30,845 bases of DNA. It comes from VMFP01 sp964630025. GTDB taxonomy: Bacteria; Patescibacteriota; Andersenbacteria; UBA10190; CAIZMI01. The notes under the pieces were generated by a model that saw nothing but the letters and a program-made list of their open reading frames with translations, was not told the DNA's origin and did not search any database. The DNA lies in NCBI GenBank assembly GCA_964630025.1, contig CAZVRG010000008.1, positions 1-30,845 of the forward strand, written 5' to 3'. The translations under genes and the position numbers were made by a program. This document shows, in pieces, positions 22,116 to 29,445 of the stretch; the first letter of the stretch is position 1, and every line of letters begins with the position of its first letter.

Positions 22116-22664
22116 ATGCATAGATGGCTTTCTGGAACCGGAAAGTGGATTGTTCTTATTCTTTTACTCGCAATAACTGCTCTGGTTGCCCTGCTTCGAG
22201 TGAGAGAAATCGAATCCTCTCCGAATGCCTTTTCTGATTTTAAGATTGGCTTTACTGTGAATTACCCGAGAACATTTTCAGTTTCTCGTTTCAGTGACGA
22301 CACTATTGCTTTGTATGATGCGAAACATCTTCACGGCCCAGACATCAGGTTTTCCTACAAGGATGGTAGATCTTTGGACCAAGAAGTGAAGAAAGTTAAG
22401 GAAGGACTTCTACCCACTCTTGATCCTAAAAACCCCAGCAACGTTCAAGTTGATCCAGAAAACCTAGAAATCAAAGGTTACCCCGTGAAAAGGATACGTT
22501 ATATCAGCGATACTGAAGGCGTTCCTGACGATTTTTATACTTACAGATTGGTAATCCATTCGCGGAAGGGAATCTTGACAATTACGTATCCTTCCAACGA
22601 AGCTCAGCTAGAAAAAATCACCAACTCTATCGATTTTCATGCAGCTTATTTTGAGAAACCGTAA
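22116..22664 (+). CDS. Membrane-anchored protein of unknown function, likely cassette gene
   Basis: This encodes 182 aa from ATG 22116. A TTG at 22098 in frame is also possible. The N-terminus has one membrane helix (about residues 9-26, WIVLILLLAITALVALL), followed by an extracytoplasmic domain with FTVNYPRTFSVSRF, DIRFSYKD, IKGYPVKRIRY and a closing LTITYPSNEAQLEKITNSIDF. The strand pattern with a final ...L.kI..SI.f resembles PsbP-like or LpqN-like folds, but this is only an impression. The gene is AT-rich and runs against its neighbours. It sits between two copies of the cobO 3' end, so recent insertion is likely. Confidence 0.7.
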   Translation: MHRWLSGTGKWIVLILLLAITALVALLRVREIESSPNAFSDFKIGFTVNYPRTFSVSRFSDDTIALYDAKHLHGPDIRFSYKDGRSLDQEVKKVKEGLLPTLDPKNPSNVQVDPENLEIKGYPVKRIRYISDTEGVPDDFYTYRLVIHSRKGILTITYPSNEAQLEKITNSIDFHAAYFEKP

Positions 22665-22704
22665 ATCAGTTAAGGGACGCCCCGAACAAGCCCCTGCTTG
22701 GTAA

Positions 22705-23376
22705 CTAGAAATCCAGCCCGCGCACGGCAAGAAATCCCTTGTCGTAGGGATGTTTTTCTTTCGCCATGCGGGTGACAAGATCAGCGGCGGCGAAAACTTT
22801 TGGAAACTTTTTGTGACCGGTGAGCACGAGGTGCATGCGTGTGGGCTTTGTTTTCATGAGCCGAACAATGTCCGTTTGCGTCAAGAATCCAAACTCCACG
22901 GCATCAAGAATTTCATCGAGAACGACGAGCTGGGGCACGGGGCTTGGGGAATGGGGCTTGGGTCTCTGGCCGCGTCGTCTCCATGCCCCCTGCCCTTTGC
23001 CCCATGCCCGAAAGAGTTTCTGCACCTTTCGAAACAGTTGTTGCGCCTGCTTCTTGTGTTCACTCCGCGGCAACCGGTCATCAATAATGCCGACAAATCC
23101 CTTTCCGCCCGCTTCAATGGTGACACGATCGCTCAGATATTGCGGAATGGCCGTGCGCTCGCTTGAGGGCCATGATCCTTTGATGAACTGAATGACGGCG
23201 CAATGCCATCCCTGTCCGACTGCGCGTAACACAGCACCGAGTGCCGCCGTTGTTTTCCCCTTTCCATCTCCGTAATACACAATTGTCAGTCCTCGATCAG
23301 AGACGCGGGGAGGACGAACGCGGCCCCGTTTGGGGCCGTCCTGTTTCTGTTCCCTGTTCCCTGATCCCTTCGTCAT
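22705..23376 (-). CDS. cobO: ATP:cob(I)alamin (corrinoid) adenosyltransferase, CobA/CobO type
   Basis: This encodes 223 aa from ATG 23376, overlapping the nrdJ stop as ATGA. It transfers the adenosyl group of ATP to corrinoid, making coenzyme B12. The P-loop is YYGDGKGKTT (34-43), followed by AALGAVLRAVGQGW, QFIKGSW and, later, LVVLDEILDAVEFG and VLTGHKK. Compared with the family there is an extra stretch at about residues 125-149 (WGKGQGAWRRRGQRPKPH... rich in Pro, Arg and Ser), encoded by iterated GGGGC words that form a hairpin. The N-terminus is also extended by the iterated word ggaacag. The 3' end is duplicated at 22068-22101. Coupling to nrdJ supports local supply of AdoCbl. Confidence 0.92.
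   Translation of the reverse strand: MTKGSGNREQKQDGPKRGRVRPPRVSDRGLTIVYYGDGKGKTTAALGAVLRAVGQGWHCAVIQFIKGSWPSSERTAIPQYLSDRVTIEAGGKGFVGIIDDRLPRSEHKKQAQQLFRKVQKLFRAWGKGQGAWRRRGQRPKPHSPSPVPQLVVLDEILDAVEFGFLTQTDIVRLMKTKPTRMHLVLTGHKKFPKVFAAADLVTRMAKEKHPYDKGFLAVRGLDF
22931..23010. repeat. Iterated-word inverted repeat inside cobO
   Basis: Arm 1 (22931-22962) repeats ggggc/ttgggg words (ggggcacggggcttgggg). Arm 2 (22981-23010) carries the complementary atgcccc words. The repeat is in frame with cobO and codes for a Pro/Arg-rich loop not expected in the family. Confidence 0.65.
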
Positions 23377-26300
23377 GAGCACCCTGTCGTCGTCCCACAA
23401 TCCATGCACTTCTTGCAGGAGCCGTTTTGGACCATACGGAGCGAACCGCAATCGGAACATTTGTCGCCGGTAAATCCGAATCCGCTGATCGGCTGCCCGG
23501 GAGTCACGGTCAGCACTGTCCCGGGAGTAGGAAACACGGAGCGGGGACCCTGCACTCCCATGGGAAGAGCATCTTCTTCATCCTCGTCATCGTCTTCTGG
23601 TGGATCCACGATCGCATCCGGAGCCTTCTGTGCCGATTTTTCCGTTTCCGTGGGTAATGGCAACTTTCCCATTTCCGCGTGCACGCCGTTCGGGAACGTT
23701 CTCTGCAGCCACTGCGCGAGGAAATCCACCACCGATGCGGCAGTGGGAATGTCGGGATCACCTGTAAACCCTTCTGGAGAGAACCGCATGTGTCGAAGCT
23801 GGCGAACAAGATTGTCAATCGGGACTCCATACTGAAGACTCAAGCTCACCATCTTCGCGAACGCGTCCGCGAGTCCGGAGGCAAAGGATCCTTCCTTTCC
23901 CATCGTGATAAAGAGCTCTCCTGGTTTACCGTCGGGGTAGAGCCCAACCGTGAAGTAGAACTTATCCCCGGCAAGACTCACTTTGCGCGTAATCGCCGAC
24001 CGTTCGCGCGGAAGTTTCACGCGGCGTGGCCGCTCGATGATCTTCTCAACCACCTTTTCTACGATACGCACGCCACCGGATTCATCCGTGGACTTTGTGG
24101 AGAGCGGCTGGCTCATCTTGCTCCCATCGCGATAGAGCGCGTTGGCCTTGAGGCCAAGTTTCCACCCCTCCCAATACACCCGTTCGATTTCGTCGACTGT
24201 CGCCTCTGCCGGCATGTTAATGGTTTTCGAAATGGAGCCGGATACGAATGGCTGCACGGCGGCAAGCATCTTCACGTGACCGTCGTAGGAGATGAACCGC
24301 GCTCCCTTCGGACCGCACTTGTTCGCGCAGTCAAAGATGGGAAGGTGTTCGGCTTTGAGGTGTGGAGCACCTTCCACCGTCTGACGACCGCAAACGATTT
24401 CATTTGCCTCCTCAATCTGCTGCGCGGTACATCCCAGTGCTTCGAGAATGTTCAACGTGGGATTGTCTTTCGCTTTCTGCTCCAACCCAAGGCGACGGAG
24501 GAGATCGTCCCCGAGCGTGATGGGTGTAAAGGCCATCGAAAGATGAAACACGCCAGGCAGCTGCTGCTCCAAGCGACCGAGATCGCTGTCCGTGAACCCT
24601 TTCGCAAGCAGGGTGTCCCGATTGACGTGCGGAATGCCGTTATTGAAGGAAAGCGTTCCGGTCACGTACTGGATGATGTCCGCGATTTCTCCCGGAGCAT
24701 ATCCCAGCGACTTTAATGTGCGCGGAACGGATTGATTCACGATCTTGAAATATCCTCCGCCCGCGAGTTTCTTGAATTTCACCAGCGCAAAATCCGGCTC
24801 CACCCCCGTGGTGTCGCAGTCCATCTGCAATCCAATTGTCCCGGTAGGCGCAACCACCGTCACTTGCGCATTCCGATAGCCGTGTTTCTCCCCGAGCTCC
24901 AGGGCGCGATCCCAAGAACGATGTGCGGCGCGGAGCAAATCTTCCGGACATATCTCCTGATCAATTGCTACCGGTCTCACGGAAAGCCCTTCGTATTTTT
25001 CTGCAGGCGCGTCGTACGCCGCGCGCCGGTGGTTGCGAATCACGCGGAGCATGTGTTCGCGGTTTTTCGCGTACTTCGGGAAGGGCCCAAGAATGGAGGA
25101 AACTTCGGCGGACATCGCATACGATTCTCCGGTCAGGATGGCGGTGAGCGCTCCTGCGATTGCACGCGCCTTCGCGCTGTTATACGGAACCCCCCAGACC
25201 ATGAGCAGTGTGCCGAGGTTCGCATACCCGAGCCCGAGCGTGCGGAAATTGTAGGTCCCTTGCGCGATCTGTTTTGAAGGAAGCTGCGCCATCGCCACGG
25301 TGATCTCCAGCACAGTGGTCCAGAGCCGAATGGCATGCACATACCCCTCGACATCGAACGCGCCCGTTTCCGGATGCACGAATTTCATCAGATTGATCGA
25401 GGCAAGATTGCAGGCAGTTTCATCCAAGAACACATACTCCGAGCAGGGATTGGTGGCGTTAATGCGTCCGGACGCGGGACAGGTGTGCCATTCCTGAATC
25501 GTCGTGTCGTACTGCACACCCGGGTCTGCGCTGCGCCACGCCGCTTCGGCGATATCGCGCCAGAGCTTTCGCGCCTTTAGGGTTTTGCTGATGCGCGCCG
25601 GATCTGTCCGCCAGCGCAAATGCCAGTCTGCATCATGTTCCACTGCCTGCAGGAACTCATTCGTGACGCGAACGGAATTGTTCGAATTCTGGCCAGAGAC
25701 GGTCTGGTACGCCTCCCCGTTGAAGTCGCTCGGGTACCCCGCAGCGACAAGGGCGGCGACCTTCTTTTCTTCGTTTGCCTTCCACCAAATAAACTGCTCG
25801 ACATCGGGGTGATCGATATTCACAATGACCATTTTTGCTGCACGCCGCGTGGTTCCTCCGCTCTTAATTGCTGCAGCCGCACGATCATAAATGCGAAGCC
25901 AGCTCATGAGTCCCGAGGCACTCCCCCCCGCAGAAACCTTCTCGCCTTCGGCGCGCAATGTGGAGAAGTTCGTACCCGTGCCCGATCCGTACTTAAAGAT
26001 GCGCGCCTCGCGTTGCACGAGATCCATGATCCCCCCTTCACCAAGAATGGAGTCATCAACGGACTGAATGAAGCACGCGTGCGCTTGCGCGCGGGTGTAC
26101 GTATCTTCCGATTGCCGGACTTCTTCTGTTTCTTGATCAACATACCAGTGCCCTTGTGGCGGACCGCTGATCCCATACGCCAGCTTCAAACCGGTATTGA
26201 ACCACTGCGGAGAATTCGGAGAGGTCATTTGATGCACAAGCATGTAGGTGACCTCGTCTGCGAAGGTCTGCGCATCCTGTGGCATCGCAAAATAGCCATA

Positions 26301-26723
26301 GTGTTCTCCCCACCACCGCCACGCAAGCACCAGACGGCTGATGGTTTGCCGTGCGGATGTTTCGGTTCCCAACACCGGTGTCCCATCCGCAGTGCGCTGT
26401 TGCGTTCCGTCGGGATTCGTCTGCGGCACACCCGCCCGCCGGAAATACTTGCTGACAATAATGTCGGTGGCAACTTGGCTCCAGGAACTCGGAATCTCGA
26501 CATCCTTCAGTTCAAAAATGACATTCCCCGATTCATCACGGATCCGCGACGTGCGTTTATCCCATGACAGCGTCGAAAAGGGATCTGTGCCTGCGGCAGT
26601 AAAACGCCGCGGCATAGAAAGACCTTTCCCGGACAGCGCTTTCTGCTCGCCGGCGGCGAGGGGAGAGGGCGGTGTGGAAGACTCGGCCACGCGGGTTTCC
26701 GACCGAGAAAGTGGGGATGTCAT
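23373..26723 (-). CDS. nrdJ: Adenosylcobalamin-dependent (class II) ribonucleoside-diphosphate reductase
   Basis: This encodes 1116 aa from ATG 26723. The upstream in-frame extension to 26795 overlaps a candidate operator and is rejected. It converts ribonucleotides to deoxyribonucleotides using AdoCbl as radical source, independent of oxygen. Visible are NSPQWFNTG, the Cys in AHACFIQSVDDS, the active-site loop NATNPCSEYVFLDETACNLASINL (N, C, E), PTGTIGLQMDCDTTGVEPDFALVKFKKLAGGG, and a C-terminal zinc-ribbon CSDCGSLRMVQNGSCKKCMDCG ending in CS, as in the long B12-dependent NrdJ type. No ATP-cone is obvious at the N-terminus. An acidic linker (DPPEDDDEDEED) precedes the C-terminal cysteines. 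It is first in a minus-strand unit with cobO. Confidence 0.95.
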   Translation of the reverse strand: MTSPLSRSETRVAESSTPPSPLAAGEQKALSGKGLSMPRRFTAAGTDPFSTLSWDKRTSRIRDESGNVIFELKDVEIPSSWSQVATDIIVSKYFRRAGVPQTNPDGTQQRTADGTPVLGTETSARQTISRLVLAWRWWGEHYGYFAMPQDAQTFADEVTYMLVHQMTSPNSPQWFNTGLKLAYGISGPPQGHWYVDQETEEVRQSEDTYTRAQAHACFIQSVDDSILGEGGIMDLVQREARIFKYGSGTGTNFSTLRAEGEKVSAGGSASGLMSWLRIYDRAAAAIKSGGTTRRAAKMVIVNIDHPDVEQFIWWKANEEKKVAALVAAGYPSDFNGEAYQTVSGQNSNNSVRVTNEFLQAVEHDADWHLRWRTDPARISKTLKARKLWRDIAEAAWRSADPGVQYDTTIQEWHTCPASGRINATNPCSEYVFLDETACNLASINLMKFVHPETGAFDVEGYVHAIRLWTTVLEITVAMAQLPSKQIAQGTYNFRTLGLGYANLGTLLMVWGVPYNSAKARAIAGALTAILTGESYAMSAEVSSILGPFPKYAKNREHMLRVIRNHRRAAYDAPAEKYEGLSVRPVAIDQEICPEDLLRAAHRSWDRALELGEKHGYRNAQVTVVAPTGTIGLQMDCDTTGVEPDFALVKFKKLAGGGYFKIVNQSVPRTLKSLGYAPGEIADIIQYVTGTLSFNNGIPHVNRDTLLAKGFTDSDLGRLEQQLPGVFHLSMAFTPITLGDDLLRRLGLEQKAKDNPTLNILEALGCTAQQIEEANEIVCGRQTVEGAPHLKAEHLPIFDCANKCGPKGARFISYDGHVKMLAAVQPFVSGSISKTINMPAEATVDEIERVYWEGWKLGLKANALYRDGSKMSQPLSTKSTDESGGVRIVEKVVEKIIERPRRVKLPRERSAITRKVSLAGDKFYFTVGLYPDGKPGELFITMGKEGSFASGLADAFAKMVSLSLQYGVPIDNLVRQLRHMRFSPEGFTGDPDIPTAASVVDFLAQWLQRTFPNGVHAEMGKLPLPTETEKSAQKAPDAIVDPPEDDDEDEEDALPMGVQGPRSVFPTPGTVLTVTPGQPISGFGFTGDKCSDCGSLRMVQNGSCKKCMDCGTTTGCS

Positions 26724-26760
26724 GTTCTGGTCTTCGCTCCAAGGATGAGGGGTGTATGTT

Positions 26761-26802
26761 CTACAGATTGTGGTGTTATCAACAGGGTACCACAAGATGT
26801 AG
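26761..26802 (-). promoter_or_regulatory. Pair of NrdR-box-like sites upstream of nrdJ
   Basis: CTACAGATTGTGG (26761-26773) and its near-exact inverted partner CCACAAGATGTAG (26790-26802) are centred 29 bp apart, 38-79 bases before the nrdJ ATG. Both fit the NrdR box core (C-T/A-A-t-A-T-a-T-T-G-T-G) at most positions, and NrdR sites usually occur in pairs about three helical turns apart. A TATACT box further up (26916-26921 on the plus strand as AGTATA) could be a distal -10. Apart from these I see nothing in 26803-27014. Confidence 0.45.
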
Positions 26803-27014
26803 AAAAGGGACGCAAGATGTCTCGTCTGCTGGTTGTACGCTCCGAGAGAACCTGTCGCGTGCGGAAAAGCCGAAGCGCGATATCAGCGATCGAAAAATCA
26901 AATTGCCGTAACAAAGTATACGGCGTTCTGCGAAGAATCGGAACTCGCCATGTCAAGAGCTTTGCGGTACAGTCGGTGCGCCTTCTTCCTTTTTGCTTCG
27001 ATATTCTATTTCTC

Positions 27015-27089
27015 GCCCTCGTAGCTCAACGGACAGAGCCTCGCAGTCCTAATGCGAAGATGGACGTTCAATTCGTCCCGGGGGCACCA
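27015..27089 (+). tRNA. tRNA-Arg(CCU), CCA encoded
   Basis: The 75-nt gene has acceptor GCCCTCG/CGGGGGC (one U-G pair) and ACCA. The anticodon loop GTCCTAA in TCGCA/TGCGA gives CCT. The T arm is GGACG-TTCAATT-CGTCC. No tail echo is seen after this one before rnhB. Confidence 0.95.
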
Positions 27090-27124
27090 CACCAAAAAGA
27101 AGCAAACCGTTCATACTAGAGTAC

Positions 27125-27760
27125 ATGTCCCCGCTCCGGGTCACCTATCGTTTCGAACGCGTGCTGTGGGATCGCGGATTTCATTGTATTGCGGGTACCG
27201 ACGAAGTGGGTATGGGATGTCTCGCCGGCCCAGTGACTGCGGCGGCAGTCATTCTCCCACCGGAAGTCCGCATTGATCATGTACGGGACTCAAAAACGCT
27301 TTCTGCGGCACAACGGGAACGGCTTGCAACGCACATTCGCCGCAAAGCCATTGCGTGGGCCATCGGCGAAGCGTCGCCGGAAGAAATCCGCACGCTGAAT
27401 CTGCACTGGGCGTCGGTTGAAGCGATGAAGCGAGCGCTCTATGCGCTCCAGCCGGCACCCGATGCGGTGCTTTCAGACGCGTACAGGATTCCCGATCTCC
27501 CCTGGTACCACGAAGCAGTGATCAAAGGTGACCAAAAAGTCCGCTCCATTGCCGCAGCCTCCATCGTTGCAAAAGTCCACCGTGATGCGCTGATGCAACG
27601 CTTAGATCGGGAATACCCCGGATATGGATTCGCGCAGCACAAGGGATACGGAACCAAAACGCATCAGGAGGCTCTTCAGAGACTTGGTCCATGTCGCATT
27701 CACCGCCCGAGTTTTGAGCCAGTGCGTGCAGCTCATCAGCTTGTAGCTAGTAGTTTGTAG
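27125..27760 (+). CDS. rnhB: Ribonuclease HII
   Basis: This encodes 211 aa. It removes ribonucleotides from DNA-RNA hybrids. The active site includes D26 and E27 in GTDEVGMGCLAGPV, the VRDSKTLSAAQRERL motif, a D in PDAVLSDAYRIPD and KVRSIAAASIVAKVHRD. The family's GRG motif, which contacts the ribose 2'-OH, reads GMG here (residues 29-31). The C-terminal residues (HQLVASSL) are encoded by one arm of an iterated-word repeat, so the end of the gene has been remodelled. First gene of a plus-strand run to smc. Confidence 0.93.
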   Translation: MSPLRVTYRFERVLWDRGFHCIAGTDEVGMGCLAGPVTAAAVILPPEVRIDHVRDSKTLSAAQRERLATHIRRKAIAWAIGEASPEEIRTLNLHWASVEAMKRALYALQPAPDAVLSDAYRIPDLPWYHEAVIKGDQKVRSIAAASIVAKVHRDALMQRLDREYPGYGFAQHKGYGTKTHQEALQRLGPCRIHRPSFEPVRAAHQLVASSL

Positions 27761-27818
27761 GAATTCTTTTCTGCTTGACGTATTCGCCTACAAGCTACAA
27801 GCTATGCTCCTACAAGCT
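27738..27818. repeat. Iterated-word inverted repeat between rnhB and rpmF
   Basis: Arm 1 (27738-27761) is made of ttgtagct/tagtttgtagg words. Arm 2 (27787-27806) is cctacaagctacaagctatg, and a third unit cctacaagct is at 27809-27818, ending 5 bases before the rpmF ATG. It can form a strong hairpin, and a TTCTTTTCT stretch lies in the loop. It may act as a partial terminator or a leader structure. Confidence 0.6.
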
Positions 27819-27823
27819 CACCT

Positions 27824-28075
27824 ATGGCAGGCGGTACCCCAAAGAAGCGGAAGCCTCGCGGACGCACCAATCAACGGCGGAGTCACCACCACGTGGCAAT
27901 TCCGCCGGTGGTGGCGTGTCCCCAGTGCAAAACACTCATTCTTCCGCATACCGCGTGCCCGACGTGCGGTACGTACCGCGGCCGGACAGTGATTGATATT
28001 GCAGCGCTCGACGCAAAGCGGAGCAAGCGAGAGAAGGAACGCAAGCGCCAGGCGACCGAAGAAGGACGATCCTAA
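27824..28075 (+). CDS. rpmF: 50S ribosomal protein L32
   Basis: This encodes 83 aa. It begins MAGGTPKKRKPRGRTNQRRSHH, the basic L32 N-terminus, followed by a zinc ribbon CPQCKTLILPHTACPTCGTYRGR (four Cys). It is longer than E. coli L32 because of a basic C-terminal tail (KRSKREKERKRQATEE). Confidence 0.93.
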   Translation: MAGGTPKKRKPRGRTNQRRSHHHVAIPPVVACPQCKTLILPHTACPTCGTYRGRTVIDIAALDAKRSKREKERKRQATEEGRS

Positions 28076-28076
28076 C

Positions 28077-28169
28077 GCTGACAGCGGAGAGCGGAGAGCA
28101 CATGAAGGGACGCGTGCGCGTTGTCGTACATCCCTTTCAGCTTTAAGCTGTAAGCTATCAGCTCATTCC
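28077..28169. repeat. Iterated-word hairpin region between rpmF and nusB
   Basis: Arm 1 is gctgacagcggagagcggag (iterated agcggag). Arm 2 before nusB is cagctttaagctgtaagc plus tatcagctc. Between them gaaggga pairs with tccctttc. On the plus strand the transcript folds just before the nusB ATG. Confidence 0.5.
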
Positions 28170-28607
28170 ATGGCAAACCGGCACCTCTCCCGCAGTATCG
28201 CAATGCAAGCGCTATTCGAGTGGGACTTTCTTGGACGGCGCCCGGAGATGCTCAAGCCAATTGTGAAACAGACCATCGCGGAGTTTGGACCCGGGATGGA
28301 AGATGCGGGGTTCATCTACACCCTCGCAGAGGGCGTGCAAGAGCATCTTCCGGAAATCGACCACCTCATTACGACCATTGCTCCGGAATGGCCGCTCGAG
28401 TCCATCACCACCGTCGACCGGAATATTCTCCGTCTCGGCGTCTTCGAACTGAAATTTGGGAATGCCCCCGACGTTCCTCCCAAAGTGGCAATCAACGAGT
28501 CGATTGAGCTCGCGAAGACCTTTGGTGGCGCATCCAGCAGCAAGTTTGTGAACGGCGTTCTCGGGGCAATTTACAAGCAGATGGGGGAACCACGAAAAGA
28601 CGAATGA
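28170..28607 (+). CDS. nusB: Transcription antitermination factor NusB
   Basis: This encodes 145 aa from ATG 28170. The frame is open further upstream but the NusB homology starts here. It has the all-helical pattern HLSRSIAMQALFEWDF near the N-terminus, APEWPLESITTVDRNILRLGVFEL (usually w....i...dr.iLRla..Ell) and VAINESIELAKTFGGASSSKFVNGVLGAI. It binds boxA RNA with S10 during rRNA transcription. nusA is also in this window. Confidence 0.94.
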   Translation: MANRHLSRSIAMQALFEWDFLGRRPEMLKPIVKQTIAEFGPGMEDAGFIYTLAEGVQEHLPEIDHLITTIAPEWPLESITTVDRNILRLGVFELKFGNAPDVPPKVAINESIELAKTFGGASSSKFVNGVLGAIYKQMGEPRKDE

Positions 28608-28616
28608 ACGTTGTGC

Positions 28617-28673
28617 GTGGTGAGTTGCGAATTGTGAGATGGGGGCAAGATCTCAAAACTCACAACTCATGAC
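28617..28673 (+). promoter_or_regulatory. Long hairpin covering the rnc start codon
   Basis: Arm 1 (28617-28640, gtggtgagttgcgaattgtg and gagat) pairs with arm 2 (28650-28673), with 19 Watson-Crick pairs and one wobble over 24 positions and a loop of about 9 nt. The rnc ATG (28669-28671) is inside arm 2. Such a duplex could block translation and is a natural RNase III substrate, so feedback control is possible. Confidence 0.55.
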
Positions 28674-29394
28674 GCAGAACGCAAAAGATCCGCAGGAACT
28701 GGAAGAGCGTCTGGGCGTCCAGTTCAAACAGAAAAAGCTCTTGGAAACGGCGCTAACGCACCGGAGCTATCTTAATGAAAACCCCGGCATGGAGATAGAG
28801 CAAAACGAGCGGCTGGAATTCCTGGGCGACGCTGTTCTTGAGTTGGTCGTCACCGAGCACCTCTACAAAGAATACGCCATGCCGGAGGGATACCTCACCA
28901 ACCTGCGTGCCGCGATTGTGCGCGGGGAAATGCTCGCAAAAGTTGCCGTGGTGTGGGATGTAGACGCATTTCTGCGCTTGTCGCGTGGCGAGCGCCGTGA
29001 CACGGGCAAGGCACGGCATTTCATTCTTGCCAATGCCGTCGAGGCAGTGATTGGCGCGATCTATCTTGACCAAGGACTTCCCGCCGTGCGGAAAATCATT
29101 CACCGCGACATTATTCAGTTCCTTCCCGACGTCATTGAAAAAGGGTTGCACGTCGATGCGAAAAGCCGCTTTCAGGAACTTGTCCAGGAGCGATTTCGTG
29201 TGACACCGATCTACCATGTGTTGTCGGAAACAGGTCCCGATCATGCCAAAGTATTCCGTGTCGCCGCGCAGGTCGGCACGGAAACGTGGGGCGAGGGAAC
29301 GGGTTCCAGCAAACAGGAGGCGGAGCAAGCAGCAGCACGCGCTGCGCTGGCAAAGCTCGAAAAAAGTCGGAAAGGCTCCCGAAAGACTTTGTAA
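28669..29394 (+). CDS. rnc: Ribonuclease III
   Basis: This encodes 241 aa from ATG 28669. It cleaves double-stranded RNA in rRNA and mRNA processing. The signature NERLEFLGDAVL (46-57) has the catalytic Glu/Asp. LANAVEAVIGAIYLD supplies the second acidic pair. A dsRNA-binding domain (about 165-235) has SRFQELVQERF and GTGSSKQEAEQAAARAAL. The start lies inside a long inverted repeat. It precedes smc, a common bacterial order. Confidence 0.96.
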   Translation: MTQNAKDPQELEERLGVQFKQKKLLETALTHRSYLNENPGMEIEQNERLEFLGDAVLELVVTEHLYKEYAMPEGYLTNLRAAIVRGEMLAKVAVVWDVDAFLRLSRGERRDTGKARHFILANAVEAVIGAIYLDQGLPAVRKIIHRDIIQFLPDVIEKGLHVDAKSRFQELVQERFRVTPIYHVLSETGPDHAKVFRVAAQVGTETWGEGTGSSKQEAEQAAARAALAKLEKSRKGSRKTL

Positions 29395-29445
29395 ACGCGC
29401 ATCGTCTCCGGCACGCTTGTACACACGTATACCAACAAGAACGAC

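Noticed and set aside
26803..27014. Cobalamin riboswitch upstream of nrdJ
   Set aside because: No B12-box-like core or the expected multi-stem layout could be seen. Only the NrdR-like inverted pair stands out.
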